Source of the DNA: Tubiluchus corallicola
Taxonomy: Eukaryota > Priapulida > Priapulimorpha > Priapulimorphida > Tubiluchidae
Direction of reading: 5' to 3'
DNA: 20,244 bases
NCBI GenBank assembly: GCA_030141605.1
Contig: JAQGDQ010000730.1
Coordinates: 64,001 to 84,244, forward strand
Shown: piece after piece, positions 8,671 through 17,423 of the stretch
Numbering within the stretch: position 1 is the first letter of the stretch
How the letters are laid out: each line of letters opens with the position of its first letter
Position numbers and translations under genes: made by a program
The notes under the pieces: model-generated
The model's input: the letters and a program-made list of their open reading frames with translations, nothing else
Told to the model about the DNA's origin: nothing
The model's database searches: none

Positions 8671-9446
8671 CATTTTCATCTATAAGTTTAGTAAATTGTG
8701 CACTATTTAAAAAAACCTTAGAGGTTGCACAAACAGATCAAAATAGAATCTTTTTGCTGTCACCTCGTGTTTCATTGTTTCATTATTTCTTTCTATTTAA
8801 CTCCTTTCTATTTTATTTCTCTTCTCTTTTTCTCTATCTTTGTCTATTATTTTATCTTAACTATCTATCTATCTTTTATATCATCCATTTTTGAGCTTCA
8901 TTCATTACACCATTCCATTCTGTAGCACTAATGTTTCCTGTATCATACGATTCACTTCAAATTTCCAGATTATTTTCATTACTTATTTTTCTTTCACAGT
9001 GTGGGACAATCTAACAAGCCCTGCTTTTTTATTGCCCGCAACACATTTACATTTGTATATATAGCAAACGTAAACTATAATATATCTAACCTAGTTATGT
9101 GCTCAAGGTAAACTGTATACGAATTTACTAAGCAACATACAACAGTGGTAATTCTCTTGTTTATCTTTCAACCCCACAGTGTTTTGAGAATCAAGTCAGT
9201 ATATTTGTAATGATGCTGTACCTAACGTTGTTTAGACACCAGTATTAAAGAAAGTAGCGATATCACTATCTTTGTTTACCATAGGTTGACCTACATCTAG
9301 AGAAAGTTTATATCATTTTTTCCAAAATTTGCTTTCCATTATGTATCTTACTGCTTGTTATTATTGAAGTAGTGATAACCTTTTGTTTCTTTTAATGTAT
9401 TAATTGTGCATTTGTGTTGATGTGAAATAAATAAACAAATAAACAA
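8490..9446 (+). mobile_element. LINE 3' end (copy B), inverted relative to copy A
   Basis: The plus strand has traces of an ORF2 tail (LRNAQPI.RVPHKF before the (ATT)n tract and SSISLVNCALFKKTLEVA after it), then a 3' UTR homologous to copy A. The similarity is clear across 8860-9060 and again at the very end (GATGTGAAATAAATAAAC), which finishes in an (AAAT/AAAC)n tail at 9427-9446. Copies A and B point away from each other with about 0.6 kb between them, so this is a head-to-head pair. An (ATT)n tract has expanded within this copy. Confidence 0.65.
8575..8671. repeat. (ATT)n microsatellite
   Basis: About 32 TTA/ATT triplets with two interruptions (TTTTTA, TAATTA). The Asn-rich and Tyr-rich open frames over it are repeat artefacts. 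It lies inside the decayed coding tail of LINE copy B. Confidence 0.97.
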
Positions 9447-9540
9447 ATGTAAGAAAAGTCCATTCGTTTTTTTCAGAAAACAGAAAAAAGTTGTCATCTA
9501 AGCTTGCAATTTCCCACATGCAGCAAATTAATATGTGAGG

Positions 9541-9648
9541 TGGATTAGGATTAGGGTTTGGAACGATTGGGGTTAGGCTTAGGGTTGGGTTAGGGTTAGG
9601 GTTAGGGTTGGGTTAAGTTTGGGATTAAGGTTAAGGTTAGGGTATTTA
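9541..9648 (+). repeat. Degenerate interstitial telomere-like repeat
   Basis: A run of TTAGGG and close variants (TTAGGA, TTGGGG, TTGGG, TTAAGG), with three clean GGTTAGGG steps near 9588-9606. The G-rich strand is the plus strand. It matches the animal telomere motif but is worn, so it is an internal relic rather than a chromosome end. No LINE tail joins it directly. Confidence 0.85.
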
Positions 9649-10912
9649 AATTGTGTGGAGAATTGTATACTCCTTCCCAAAAGATTTCCTGACAATTCTA
9701 TATCCACTGTCACTGACTTCAGCAAGCAGGTCCATGTGTGGCAATATGATTCATGCAGTGTTAAATAATAATAGTAATGTGTAAAGTTTGGAAGAATCAT
9801 TAACCAGAGTATTCGTAGCACACTCTTCTCTAACTAAAAGCTATAAGTGAACCAATAAATTACCCTATATTGTCAAAAAGATCATTAAATTTAATAAGTT
9901 TTCTGTAATATGAGCCTGTAGTGCACATTGGGATGGTGAAATAGTGATGCTTTTCCAGTTATTTATGTTTTTTAATCAAGTAATCTTAATGCTAATAAAG
10001 TAATGTAACTTTGTAAGGAAAGATTTAAGGACATACCTTGAAATTCTCTTTTCAATTCTCTTTATATCTAGTTTGCTACTGAATGGTAACAGAAGATGTC
10101 TGTTTAGTAGTACTCTTGTAAAAATTCCAGGAAAATTCATGTCTCTCTACCAATTCTCTCTGCTACAAGGACTTCACTTTCATTGAAATCAATTGAAATA
10201 AAAGCAAAGGGCCAAAGAGGTCAATTTGCTTCTTTCATCATTCTCAAAGCACTACCTTTTTTGTGTTTAGTCTTTCTTGCTTTGTTTTCCTGTACTAAGA
10301 ATCACCTTGCGCAGTGGCACCTATAAAAGCGATTAATAATTTGTTTGCATTTTTGCACAAATATGTGTCACTGTCAATCTCTGGTAGCCATTTTTCTCGC
10401 AAGTGTGACTATTATCTAACTTAAGTGATGATTTTTGATTTCCCAAAGTGTTAATTTTGCTGCACGTTAGAAATTGCTGTTGCAAATTTTGACATCTGTG
10501 GGGAAAGTAAAAGAATCGTAAATTATTGTTATCGATTGGTTTGGTTTGGTGGCAACACGCAAGCGCACTTTTCTAGTTTAACAGTAGGAAAATGAAAACC
10601 TTTTAAGTTTTGTTTTTTACACTAACGCAAAGAAAATGCTCCCTTTCCAATCAGATAACGTCAAAACAAATTAAAACATCATTTCTGTATGTGCGACTGA
10701 ATTATTTTATGATAACTAATTCATCTGTTTACATACGAAATCGCGTGCCTTTGCTGTGTTAAGCCGAGTAGAGTATGATTTTGATTGACTCTGTACTAGT
10801 TACTACACAGTACCTACACTGGTTCATGATAAACTTCTTAATATTTTAACGGAAATGATCTTTTGTTATACGTAACGAAACGTTATCTCTTGGCGCGTTC
10901 GGAAAAATAGAT
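9649..10912. other. Non-coding DNA upstream of the MDM1-like gene
   Basis: Single-copy AT-rich sequence with no long frame. A consensus-like TATA box, CTATAAAAGC at 10321-10330, lies about 590 bp upstream of the proposed ATG, and GGTTTGGTTTGG occurs near 10537. Either could belong to the promoter of the divergently placed downstream gene, but nothing here proves transcription start. Confidence 0.35.
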
Positions 10913-10930
10913 ATGAGCGACTCAAAGAAG
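10913..10930 (+). CDS. Proposed first coding exon (MSDSKK)
   Basis: ATG AGC GAC TCA AAG AAG followed by GTACTT. A purine sits at -3 of the ATG, and the exon ends in phase 0, exactly what exon 2 needs. Joined, it gives MSDSKKTEYLEQYKW, so the EY motif lies near the N-terminus as in MDM1 and CCSAP. Such a short exon could arise by chance, so it is the least certain part of the model. Confidence 0.5.
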
Positions 10931-13900
10931 GTACTTAGTTTGTCAGGATCATACCTTGACGCCTTATAATCCCTTGGTACTTTAGCTGGCACTGCACTGT
11001 ACTGTAAGCAAATTGCACGTAGTTTACAATTTAATTGCAGCGATGAAACTAGTATTTTACCTCAGATCATCAAAAATCGCTCTGTATTTTTTTGCATTAT
11101 TATGATATATTATGACTCCATTATACATTCGCTTGCTTATGTCTAACATTTATGCTTGTGTTATAAAGTAAATTTCAGTTACCATTGTTATTATATTGCT
11201 GTTGTCAGATTTTTATTTCAGTTCAGTTTTATTTCAGTTATTTTCAGTTAAATTTTTTTATATTATGCACTTATTATTACTGTGTATGAATTGTACTAAC
11301 ACGTTATAAGCATATCAATTTAATGTCATTCGTAGCAATTTAGTTTTTATTATAAGCAGTACTAACACTAATACACGGTAGCATAGCGAAAATAAAAAAT
11401 GTTCATAACTAACCAAAGGGCAGCTGACTAGATGACCAATTGGGCTTTCGCTGCCCTTTCTTCACATTTTTCTTAACCAAATTAATTGTATTATAACTGT
11501 GTGTGTGTTAAAAGATAAAAGATTATTATTATTCCTTAGTCTAAGCCAGCGGCGCGTATGATTACCAACTTTTTATCTTGTTTTATTGGTGCAAAATAGC
11601 CAGAAACCGAGAAATTCAAACATTATTGGCATCTGCATCATATCAGTGGGGATAAATCTGTTCTATAAACATATGTATTAAATTGTTTTTCAATTACATA
11701 AGTTTTTCAAACAGGTAAGCGTAATGCTAAGTAATGTATAATTTTGTATAGAAATTTTTTTGGGATATAATTTAAAATTCCCTTTCTTCCTCTTTGCAAA
11801 ATGTGTGTTTTTTATTTTTTGTTAATTCAGGAACAATTGTGTATATAATATATGCACGTGTATCTATGTGTATATATGTAGTATCAATATATATATATGT
11901 AGCCATTAGTACTATTCATTATAACGTAATTTTACAGCAGATAGAGGCCTCATGACTATCTAGATGTCTTATTGGAAATGTACCATATTCAGTACTAACA
12001 TATAAATGAAAGTTAAGATTTAAGGCAATTCTATCTGCGTAAATTTACACATTGCTTAGAATATCAACATTATATGTATTTATTATGCCTTTATGTCCAT
12101 GATATTTATGTTCAAATTTAAACTTAATCTCAATAGTTTTACACACCTTATTCTGAAATCTTCGTCAAGATAATTGCGCGTATCACTAATAGCAACATTA
12201 CTTACAGGGTGGTTGACTTTGGTAACTTTTAGTTTTTCGCCACCCTTTCACCAATCACTTGAATATCATTGACTCAGATAATTTATTCATTTAATAATCT
12301 TGTCGCTTAATATCATATTACCATATTATCGTACCATGCATTGTGTTTGTCTTGTAAAAAAAGGTGATAAATAAAGCTACTTACTTACGTAACTTACTTA
12401 CTTACTTACTTACTTAACTTACTTACTTGAATTTGAATTTGAAATTGGTTTTACTGAAATGGGAAGGTATTGCTAGTGATTTTGTGGTGATTTAGTTCGT
12501 TTTTTTTTGTTTTAGACAGAGTACTTAGAACAGTATAAATGGGTGGAGCCCGGACCACCGACAGTCAAAGATGCAAAGTTGCCTAAAAACAAAGTTGATC
12601 ATATAAAGGAGGGTAATTAGCCGTAAAATTAATGTTCGTATTTTTCTATACGTAGACAAAGCTTACTTGGCAGCAGGGGCAGAACTAGGGGGGGGGGGAG
12701 CGAGAGGGGCGCCCTCCCTGCAAAATCGGACAAGTAATTTTTTTGCAGTGAAAATTGCAGTTCGCATGTAATCATTTTCAATATGAATTAGAATTAGGTA
12801 AAAAAAATGTTGGGTTTTGGTATTATTTTCTTAAAACTTGTGTGTGATAAATTTTTGTAAATAACAATTTAGTTAGAGGCACATTAATAACGTTAGGTTA
12901 ACTGAGAGTTAATTTTTTCATTGTTGCTTTGTACGGTACGCCATCCTACACACATGCTAATTATAGGCCTGCATGCAGTATAAAAGGGGTTAAAGTTGGC
13001 TTAACCATTATTTAACTACTTCGGATACCTCGCCCTCCCAGAAGATTTTTGCCCCCCCTGCTTGCCACATCTAGTTCCGGCTGTGCGAGGTGTTTTTTAT
13101 TTTTATTTTTGAAACAGTGACAGGATAAACAATTTATTTTTAACTGTGAGATGTTAGCCAGGGTTAATTGGTGACATGAATTATGATTTTCACAAATCTC
13201 TCATTAAAAAACTACAAACAGTGTAGAAACTGTCTTTTATAACTAGTTTTTTATATGTAATTTGCCAAACTGCAGTCCAGTATTCTATCGCAGTGTTTAC
13301 TTAAATAAATGGTTGTACGGCCCCCGATTCGTCATCAAAACTAATCATCTAAGATGATGGCAGAGTGCAAATTTAATGCCGGCCCTTCCGGAAATTGAGC
13401 GTAAATTTGCTCACAGACAGGGGGAAGTCACCTGTATGCCGGTATGCTGCTCCCTCTGGCGATTAAGCTAAACTTGCCATGTTCACTGTATCTCTGTCTT
13501 AATGTATCTTTTCCAAATTGGCACATGCATTTCCTATGCCTCGCTACATAATTGTAATTATTTCGTCATACTTATTCTATTTAGTTCTATTTCAAAGGGC
13601 ACCCGATTTAAGGGATGATTCTTTCTGTTCCGGGAGGTGTTCCTTATTTTCCAGGGCGACCATATTTTATTTGCGTTTTGGTAGTTTTCATATTGGTAGA
13701 ATTTTAAACTTTCTTCCAATGAGTTAGGGCAATTTCTCTAATGTCGCTTTTGTCGACTTTTTCAGCCTGGACCGCATTGTCGGGACCCAAGTTCGAACCT
13801 CAAAAAGTGGAAAAGGCCGGAAGTGCCAAAGAGAAAGAACGAGGAAGAAAACCAATAAAAAGCAAGATGTCACTAGACGAACCTAAAGAGGTTCCAGCAG

Positions 13901-16221
13901 CTGGTATCAGATACATGAAGGTTTTATTTTAAACAGATTCACTTTCATTTTTCTTTCATTAGCTTCTTCGTCACTCATTCTATTCTTGTAGCTTAACATC
14001 AACATCGCTTTTACTTAATGCGTAAGTAACAGTTCTTGTAACCGGGTGCCTATTAAACTTTACTGTTTCAAGTAAACTATTGCACTCATATCTCAGTTTG
14101 CCGGAGGAAAGCGGGGAGACATCGGTCCGAATTAGCCAATTATCTGTATTTGCCGGTTGTCCGTATTTACCAATACTAAACTAATACAGTAGGTGCCGTG
14201 TGTTAGACTCATGGTAATGTAGAATCAATTGCCTAATTGTCTGAAAAATGCCTAAGTACTGGCCGCACCTATGCAAAAGTATATAAAAACTGTCTGCAAT
14301 TGACACAAACAACTCTGCATAATTGACTCTATATTTTTATATACAGAGATATACACGTGGTTACACTGATGTAATGATGTAAACAAAGTGACGGCCTGCC
14401 AACTAGTGGTCAGCTTTCGAAACAACGGACTGTGTTCGTAGTATGCGCGACTTTTTAACGGTCCAGATTTTGTGCGATTCTTCCGTTATCCGTAAAAAAA
14501 CATCCCGGGAAACAGAGATATGAATGTACTTGTTTTTTTCATTAACTCATATTTTACAGACGGCTAAACCAAATCTTCATGCTCACACCACGTACACAGG
14601 CGGTAACCGTAGAGCCACGTCCGAAGTCAGGCCGGCTATCTCAGCCAGTAAGCCGGACAAGGCGCTCTCCTCTTCGATGGGACCCGTGTACCGGTCAACG
14701 GAGGGCTTGACCAAGGCTCCGGATAGAATGTCCAAATCTGCCGAAACTCTCGATGAACCGCGACGTAAAAATGACGGAGCAAAGGGTAGTGGTTTCGTTC
14801 AAACTGACCTGGATCGTGGAGTAACTGAATCGGGTTTAGTAAGTACCTCAATTACAGGTAGTCACTAGACTTTTAACATTACAGGTAGTCATTAGTCTTT
14901 TAACATTACAGGTAGTCGTTAGTCTTTTAACATTACAGGTAAGTCGTTAGTCTTTTAACATTACAGGTAGTCGTTAGTCTTTTAACATTACAGGTAAGTC
15001 GTTAGTCTTTTAACATTACAGGTAGTCGTTAGACTTTTAACATTACAGGTAGTCGTTAGACTTTTAACACTACAGGTAAGTCGTTAGTCTTTTAACATTA
15101 CAGGTAGTCGTTAGTCTTTTAACACTACAGGTAAGTCGTTAGTCTTTTAACATTACAGGTAGTCGTTAGACTTTTAACATTACAGGTAAGTCGTTAGTCT
15201 TTTAACACTACAGGTAAGTCGTTAGTCTTTTAACATTACAGGTAGTCGTTAGTCTTTTAACATTACAGGTAGTCGTTAGACTTTTAACATTACAGGTAGC
15301 TGTTAACTTATGAGACTTACGTCCAGATTGTAATTTAATTAATTAATTCGATTAATGTTTAAATATCATAATGTTGCTTTAACCCTTTCATGCCCGTTGT
15401 ATCCCGTGGGATACGAGAATATTTTCTGCCTTTAAAATTAATAAAATTTTAAAACTAACAGTTATTTGATCTGTTAATAGTTGTTTTGATTAAAGCCAAT
15501 AACAATAGATTAAAAATGGTGATAAAATGGCAAACTAGAAAATCTACATAGCATAAAAAACTGCGCAAGGTACGGTACTTTAGAGACGACTTTGTACAGA
15601 TCAGCATAGCATGCATACTAAATGTCTTAAATACTTTAAAAAATTATCAGCAGTTGCAAAATGAAGCACATTTTATGCTTCCATTGAATCCCAATGTATC
15701 CCGTGGGATACAGGCTATATTTAGCACGCGGGCACAGGTAGAAAAAAATTATTATTATGTGTAAACAAGATGGACATACTGAACAAAAGTACGAAGCCAA
15801 AAAATTTTTCTAATTAAAAAATAATTTGGGACTGAAAGGGTTAAAAATAAATAAATTTCCAGGTATATTGTTACCTATATTTCATAAATTATGAAGTTAA
15901 ATGTGATTTTGGTCAATTAGATTCAAACTTAATTTCATATTTCGGTTGATTAGGCCTGGAGACCCTAAAACTTCACAGTCGTCAGAATTGAAGATAAGCC
16001 TCATTGCTGGTAAAGGCGTGTCACAAACTATTATGTAAATGAAAATTTTGTTTTGGTAACATCCCTAATGCTGAGCGCGTGTATTACTACAGGACAACCA
16101 GGCATTGAAGTACAGAGCCGGTATAGGCAGACGGAAGAATGAAACGCCTCGAGTTTCTGAGTACAACACGCAGTTCAAGTGGAAGGGCAGCGATGCATTT
16201 CCTGTCGTTCTTGGAGAACGG
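10913..16221 (+). CDS. MDM1: MDM1-like microtubule/centriole protein, 5' part, five exons
   Basis: Assembled by hand: exons 10913-10930, 12516-12612, 13766-13920, 14560-14838 and 16093-16221. The phases agree at every junction (0, 1, 0, 0, 0), giving about 226 residues that remain open beyond the last donor. Two copies of an [ST]EYxxx[FY]xW motif are present: TEYLEQYKW at residues 7-15 and SEYNTQFKWK near residue 206. The second lies in a context (ALKYRAGIGRRKNETPRVSEY) that closely parallels vertebrate MDM1 as I recall it. The middle is basic, Ser-rich and low in order. MDM1 binds microtubules and centrioles and restrains centriole duplication. CCSAP and MAP6/SAXO-type proteins share similar short motifs and are the main alternatives. 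The 3' exons are not found in the window. Confidence 0.7.
11150..11537 (+). mobile_element. LINE 3' UTR fragment with stem-loop and (ATT)n tail
   Basis: No coding part remains. The diagnostic piece is AAAGGGCAGC at 11415-11424, pairing with GCTGCCCTTT further on (near 11450-11459), followed by a T-rich stretch and a terminal (ATT)n run near 11522-11535. 3' stem-loops of this kind are typical of LINE 3' UTRs, where the reverse transcriptase recognises the RNA. The 5' limit is a guess. Confidence 0.55.
12060..12440 (+). mobile_element. LINE 3' UTR fragment with stem-loop and (ACTT)n tail
   Basis: It has the same layout as the element at 11150-11537 but a different sequence: AGGGTGG near 12207 pairs with CCACCCT near 12240, then come GTGATAAATAAAG and an (ACTT)n tail at 12379-12428 with a few GAATTT units after it. 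It is a second, unrelated or distantly related LINE end in the same intron and orientation as the gene. The 5' limit is uncertain. Confidence 0.55.
12516..12612 (+). CDS. MDM1-like exon 2 with TEYLEQYKW motif
   Basis: The acceptor is a T-rich tract ending TTTTAG; the donor is GAGG|GTAATT. It encodes TEYLEQYKWVEPGPPTVKD and continues to HIKEG, leaving one base in phase 1. Without the donor the frame stops three codons later (GGT AAT TAG), so splicing here is needed. The TEYxxxYxW motif marks the microtubule-binding protein family. Confidence 0.72.
12613..13765 (+). other. Intron 2 of the MDM1-like gene
   Basis: It begins GTAATT and ends TCGACTTTTTCAG, with a TCTAATG branch-like site near 13737. 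It carries a hAT-like MITE at 12674-13083. The rest, including a GC-richer patch near 13320-13470, shows no gene. Confidence 0.5.
12674..13083. mobile_element. Candidate hAT-like MITE
   Basis: The left end CAGGGGCAGAACTAG and the reverse complement of the right end, CAGCCGGAACTAG, form imperfect terminal inverted repeats that start with CAG and contain GAACTAG. G/C-rich runs (GGGGGGGG near 12689, CCCCCC near 13052) sit inside each end and extend the symmetry. About 410 bp, with no coding capacity. I could not find a convincing 8-bp target duplication, so the exact ends are open. Confidence 0.5.
13766..13920 (+). CDS. MDM1-like exon 3, basic region
   Basis: The acceptor TTTTTCAG precedes CC, which completes the codon begun in exon 2 (G|CC, Ala). 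It encodes WTALSGPKFEPQKVEKAG, then a Lys/Arg-rich stretch (AKEKERGRKPIKSK) and ends GIRYMK. The donor AAG|GTTTTA is weak; the frame would otherwise stop after VLF. An in-phase alternative, GAG|GTTCCA, lies upstream at 13885-13893. Confidence 0.68.
13921..14559 (+). other. Intron 3 of the MDM1-like gene
   Basis: Non-coding. It ends with an orthodox acceptor: the branch-like CATTAACTCAT and then ATTTTACAG. No repeat or internal exon was recognised. Confidence 0.5.
14560..14838 (+). CDS. MDM1-like exon 4, disordered Ser-rich region
   Basis: Exactly 93 codons, phase 0 at both ends, between ATTTTACAG and TTA|GTAAGTACC, a strong donor. It encodes TAKPNLHAHTTYTGGNRR, then a Ser/Lys/Arg-rich part (SKPDKALSSSMGP, RMSKSAETLDEPRRK) ending VTESGL. 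Codon use and GC content rise sharply against the flanking introns, which supports coding. No folded domain is apparent. Confidence 0.75.
14851..15300 (+). repeat. 27/28-bp intronic array carrying ACAG|GTA in every unit
   Basis: Sixteen full units plus one partial, starting 12 bp after the exon 4 donor. Each has CTTTTAAC (branch-like), then ATTACAG or ACTACAG, then GTAGTCG or GTAAGTCG, then TTAG. Ten units are 27 bp and six are 28 bp; the extra A in the latter makes a full GTAAGT donor. It is wholly inside intron 4. The fused acceptor/donor matches the form of recursive splice sites. Confidence 0.95.
15301..16092 (+). other. Distal part of intron 4
   Basis: After the array the intron holds a piggyBac-like MITE and then ends with CCTAATG (branch-like) and GTATTACTACAG. 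There is no further coding. Confidence 0.5.
15379..15844. mobile_element. piggyBac-like MITE with TTAA target sites
   Basis: TTAA at 15379-15382 is followed by CCCTTTCATGCCC. At the other end GGGACTGAAAGGG is followed by TTAA at 15841-15844. The ends are inverted repeats (CCCTTTCA..) flanked by a TTAA duplication, the hallmark of piggyBac transposition. Inside, the near-perfect palindrome GTATCCCGTGGGATAC occurs twice, at 15400-15415 and 15695-15710. Element body 458 bp, non-coding, so it must have been mobilised in trans. Confidence 0.88.
16093..16221 (+). CDS. MDM1-like exon 5 with SEYNTQFKWK motif
   Basis: Exactly 43 codons, phase 0 at both ends, between ATTACTACAG and GAACGG|GTAAAG. It encodes DNQALKYRAGIGRRKNE, TPRVSEYNTQFKWKG and SDAFPVVLGER. 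This exon carries the best family signal: LxxxAG..[SN]SEYxxxFxWK with a short Ala/Pro/Val stretch after it, as in MDM1. Translation would run on into exons outside the recognised part. Confidence 0.78.
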
Positions 16222-16807
16222 GTAAAGAGTTAATCGATCTTCCAGTGTCATTGTGTAATTAAATAGTGTGCTTGACCGTTGTGGTTTTAAATGGTGTGCT
16301 TGACCGTTGTGGTTTTAAATAGTGTGCTTGACCGTTGTGGTTTTAAATAGTGTGCTTGACCGTTGTGGTTTTAAATAGTGTGCTTGACCGTTGTGGTTTT
16401 AAATAGTGTGCTTGACCGTTGTGGTTTTAAATAGTGTGCTTGACCGTTGTGGTTTTAAATAGTGTGCTTGACCGTTGTGGTTTTAAATAGCATGCTTGAC
16501 CGTTGTGGTTTTAAATAGTGTGCTTGACCGTTGTGGTTTTAAATAGCATGCTTGACCGTTGTGGTTTTAAATAGTGTGCTTGACTGTTGTGGTTTTAAAT
16601 AGTGTGCTTGACCATTGTGGTTTTAAATAGTGTGCTTGACCGTTGTGGTTTTAAATAGTTTGCTTGACCGTTGTGGTGTGTGGTGTAAGTATATATAAAC
16701 TTAGTAGCTTTTAAGATCAATAATGAAACGTCCTGATAAAATAAAAATGGGAAATTGCTAAGGCGCGCATTTTTGACAAGATTATAAAAATCATTAGGTC
16801 TATTTAA
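16222..16807 (+). other. Start of intron 5 of the MDM1-like gene
   Basis: It begins GTAAAG. Apart from the 28-bp array it is AT-rich and non-coding. No following exon was found before the window ends, so intron 5 may exceed 4 kb or later exons may be too short to see. Confidence 0.45.
16261..16680 (+). repeat. 28-bp minisatellite, 15 copies
   Basis: The unit begins AAATAGTGTGCTTGACCG and ends TTGTGGTTTT. It spans 420 bp, which fits 15 units of 28 bp. The copies are almost identical, with point variants CATG for TGTG (two units), ACTGTT, ACCATT and AGTTTG. The uniformity suggests recent expansion. Each unit is A/T-ended with a central GC-rich half. Confidence 0.95.
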
Positions 16808-17174
16808 TAGAGGTGAACATCGAACGTCTAAATTCGATTCTATACTAAATTTATTGATTCGAATAATTCAGCACTTCAGTCACACACGTTCTTTATCATT
16901 AAAATGTTTGAAACGTCATGCAATTAGCATAATTTAGCTGTGATTTCTGTGCAAAGTTTTTTAAAATACACATAATGGTTTTATTGCAGAACAAAATCGA
17001 GTAATATGCATGATCTTTGTAAGACCACTTTTTACTGGTGGTTCGAAAACTTGTTCAAAAATCTTTCAAATTCAATTCGAATTCGAAATTTTGAAGTTCG
17101 GTTCGATTCGAATTCGAAAGTCACAAATTCTATTCGATTCGAATTTGCTTCCTGGTAGAGAATGTTCACCCCTA
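16808..17174. mobile_element. hAT-type MITE with 8-bp target-site duplication
   Basis: The terminal inverted repeats are TAGAGGTGAACAT at the left and the complement of ATGTTCACCCCTA at the right (TAGGGGTGAACAT). They are flanked by CTATTTAA (16800-16807) and CTATCTAA (17175-17182), an 8-bp duplication with one mismatch, as expected for hAT transposition. The interior is rich in TTCGAATTCGAA-type words at 17072-17145. 367 bp, no transposase. The small open frames over the interior are not genes. Confidence 0.85.
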
Positions 17175-17182
17175 CTATCTAA

Positions 17183-17423
17183 ATACAGCCTTTGAAGGAA
17201 AGTCGAATTTATTCTTTTACATTTTGATTTGAACACATAGATATGGACTGCAGCCCCATCTGTTGGGCGTTTTTCGAAGCTGGTTTTATACCAGGCATTG
17301 CCATAACAGCAGATACACCGGTCTGAATTGTACTGGGTGGAAAATGGAGACAAAATTACCAAAAAAAAACTAGATGTCATTGGGATTATAATAACTAATA
17401 AAATTCATCACATGGAAACTCAT
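17183..17423. other. Unassigned sequence
   Basis: Contains GCCCCATCTGTTGGGCG near 17253-17269 and otherwise nothing I recognise. A minus-strand frame of 102 codons covers part of it and of the adjacent MITE, so I do not call it. Confidence 0.4.

Larger units (their letters stand above)
10931..12515 (+). other. Intron 1 of the MDM1-like gene
   Basis: It starts GTACTT and ends with a long T tract, TTTTTTTTTGTTTTAG. It contains two LINE 3' ends on the plus strand and TA-rich microsatellite sequence near 11840-11900. No internal exon was recognised. Confidence 0.5.

Noticed and set aside
8482-8894. Poly-Asn and poly-Tyr frames
   Set aside because: They are caused by the (ATT)n microsatellite.
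9579-9821. 80-codon minus-strand frame with PNLNPN repeats
   Set aside because: It is a translation of the telomere-like repeat and has no domain.
14636-14851. 71-codon minus-strand frame
   Set aside because: It is antisense to MDM1-like exon 4 and explained by that exon's coding composition.
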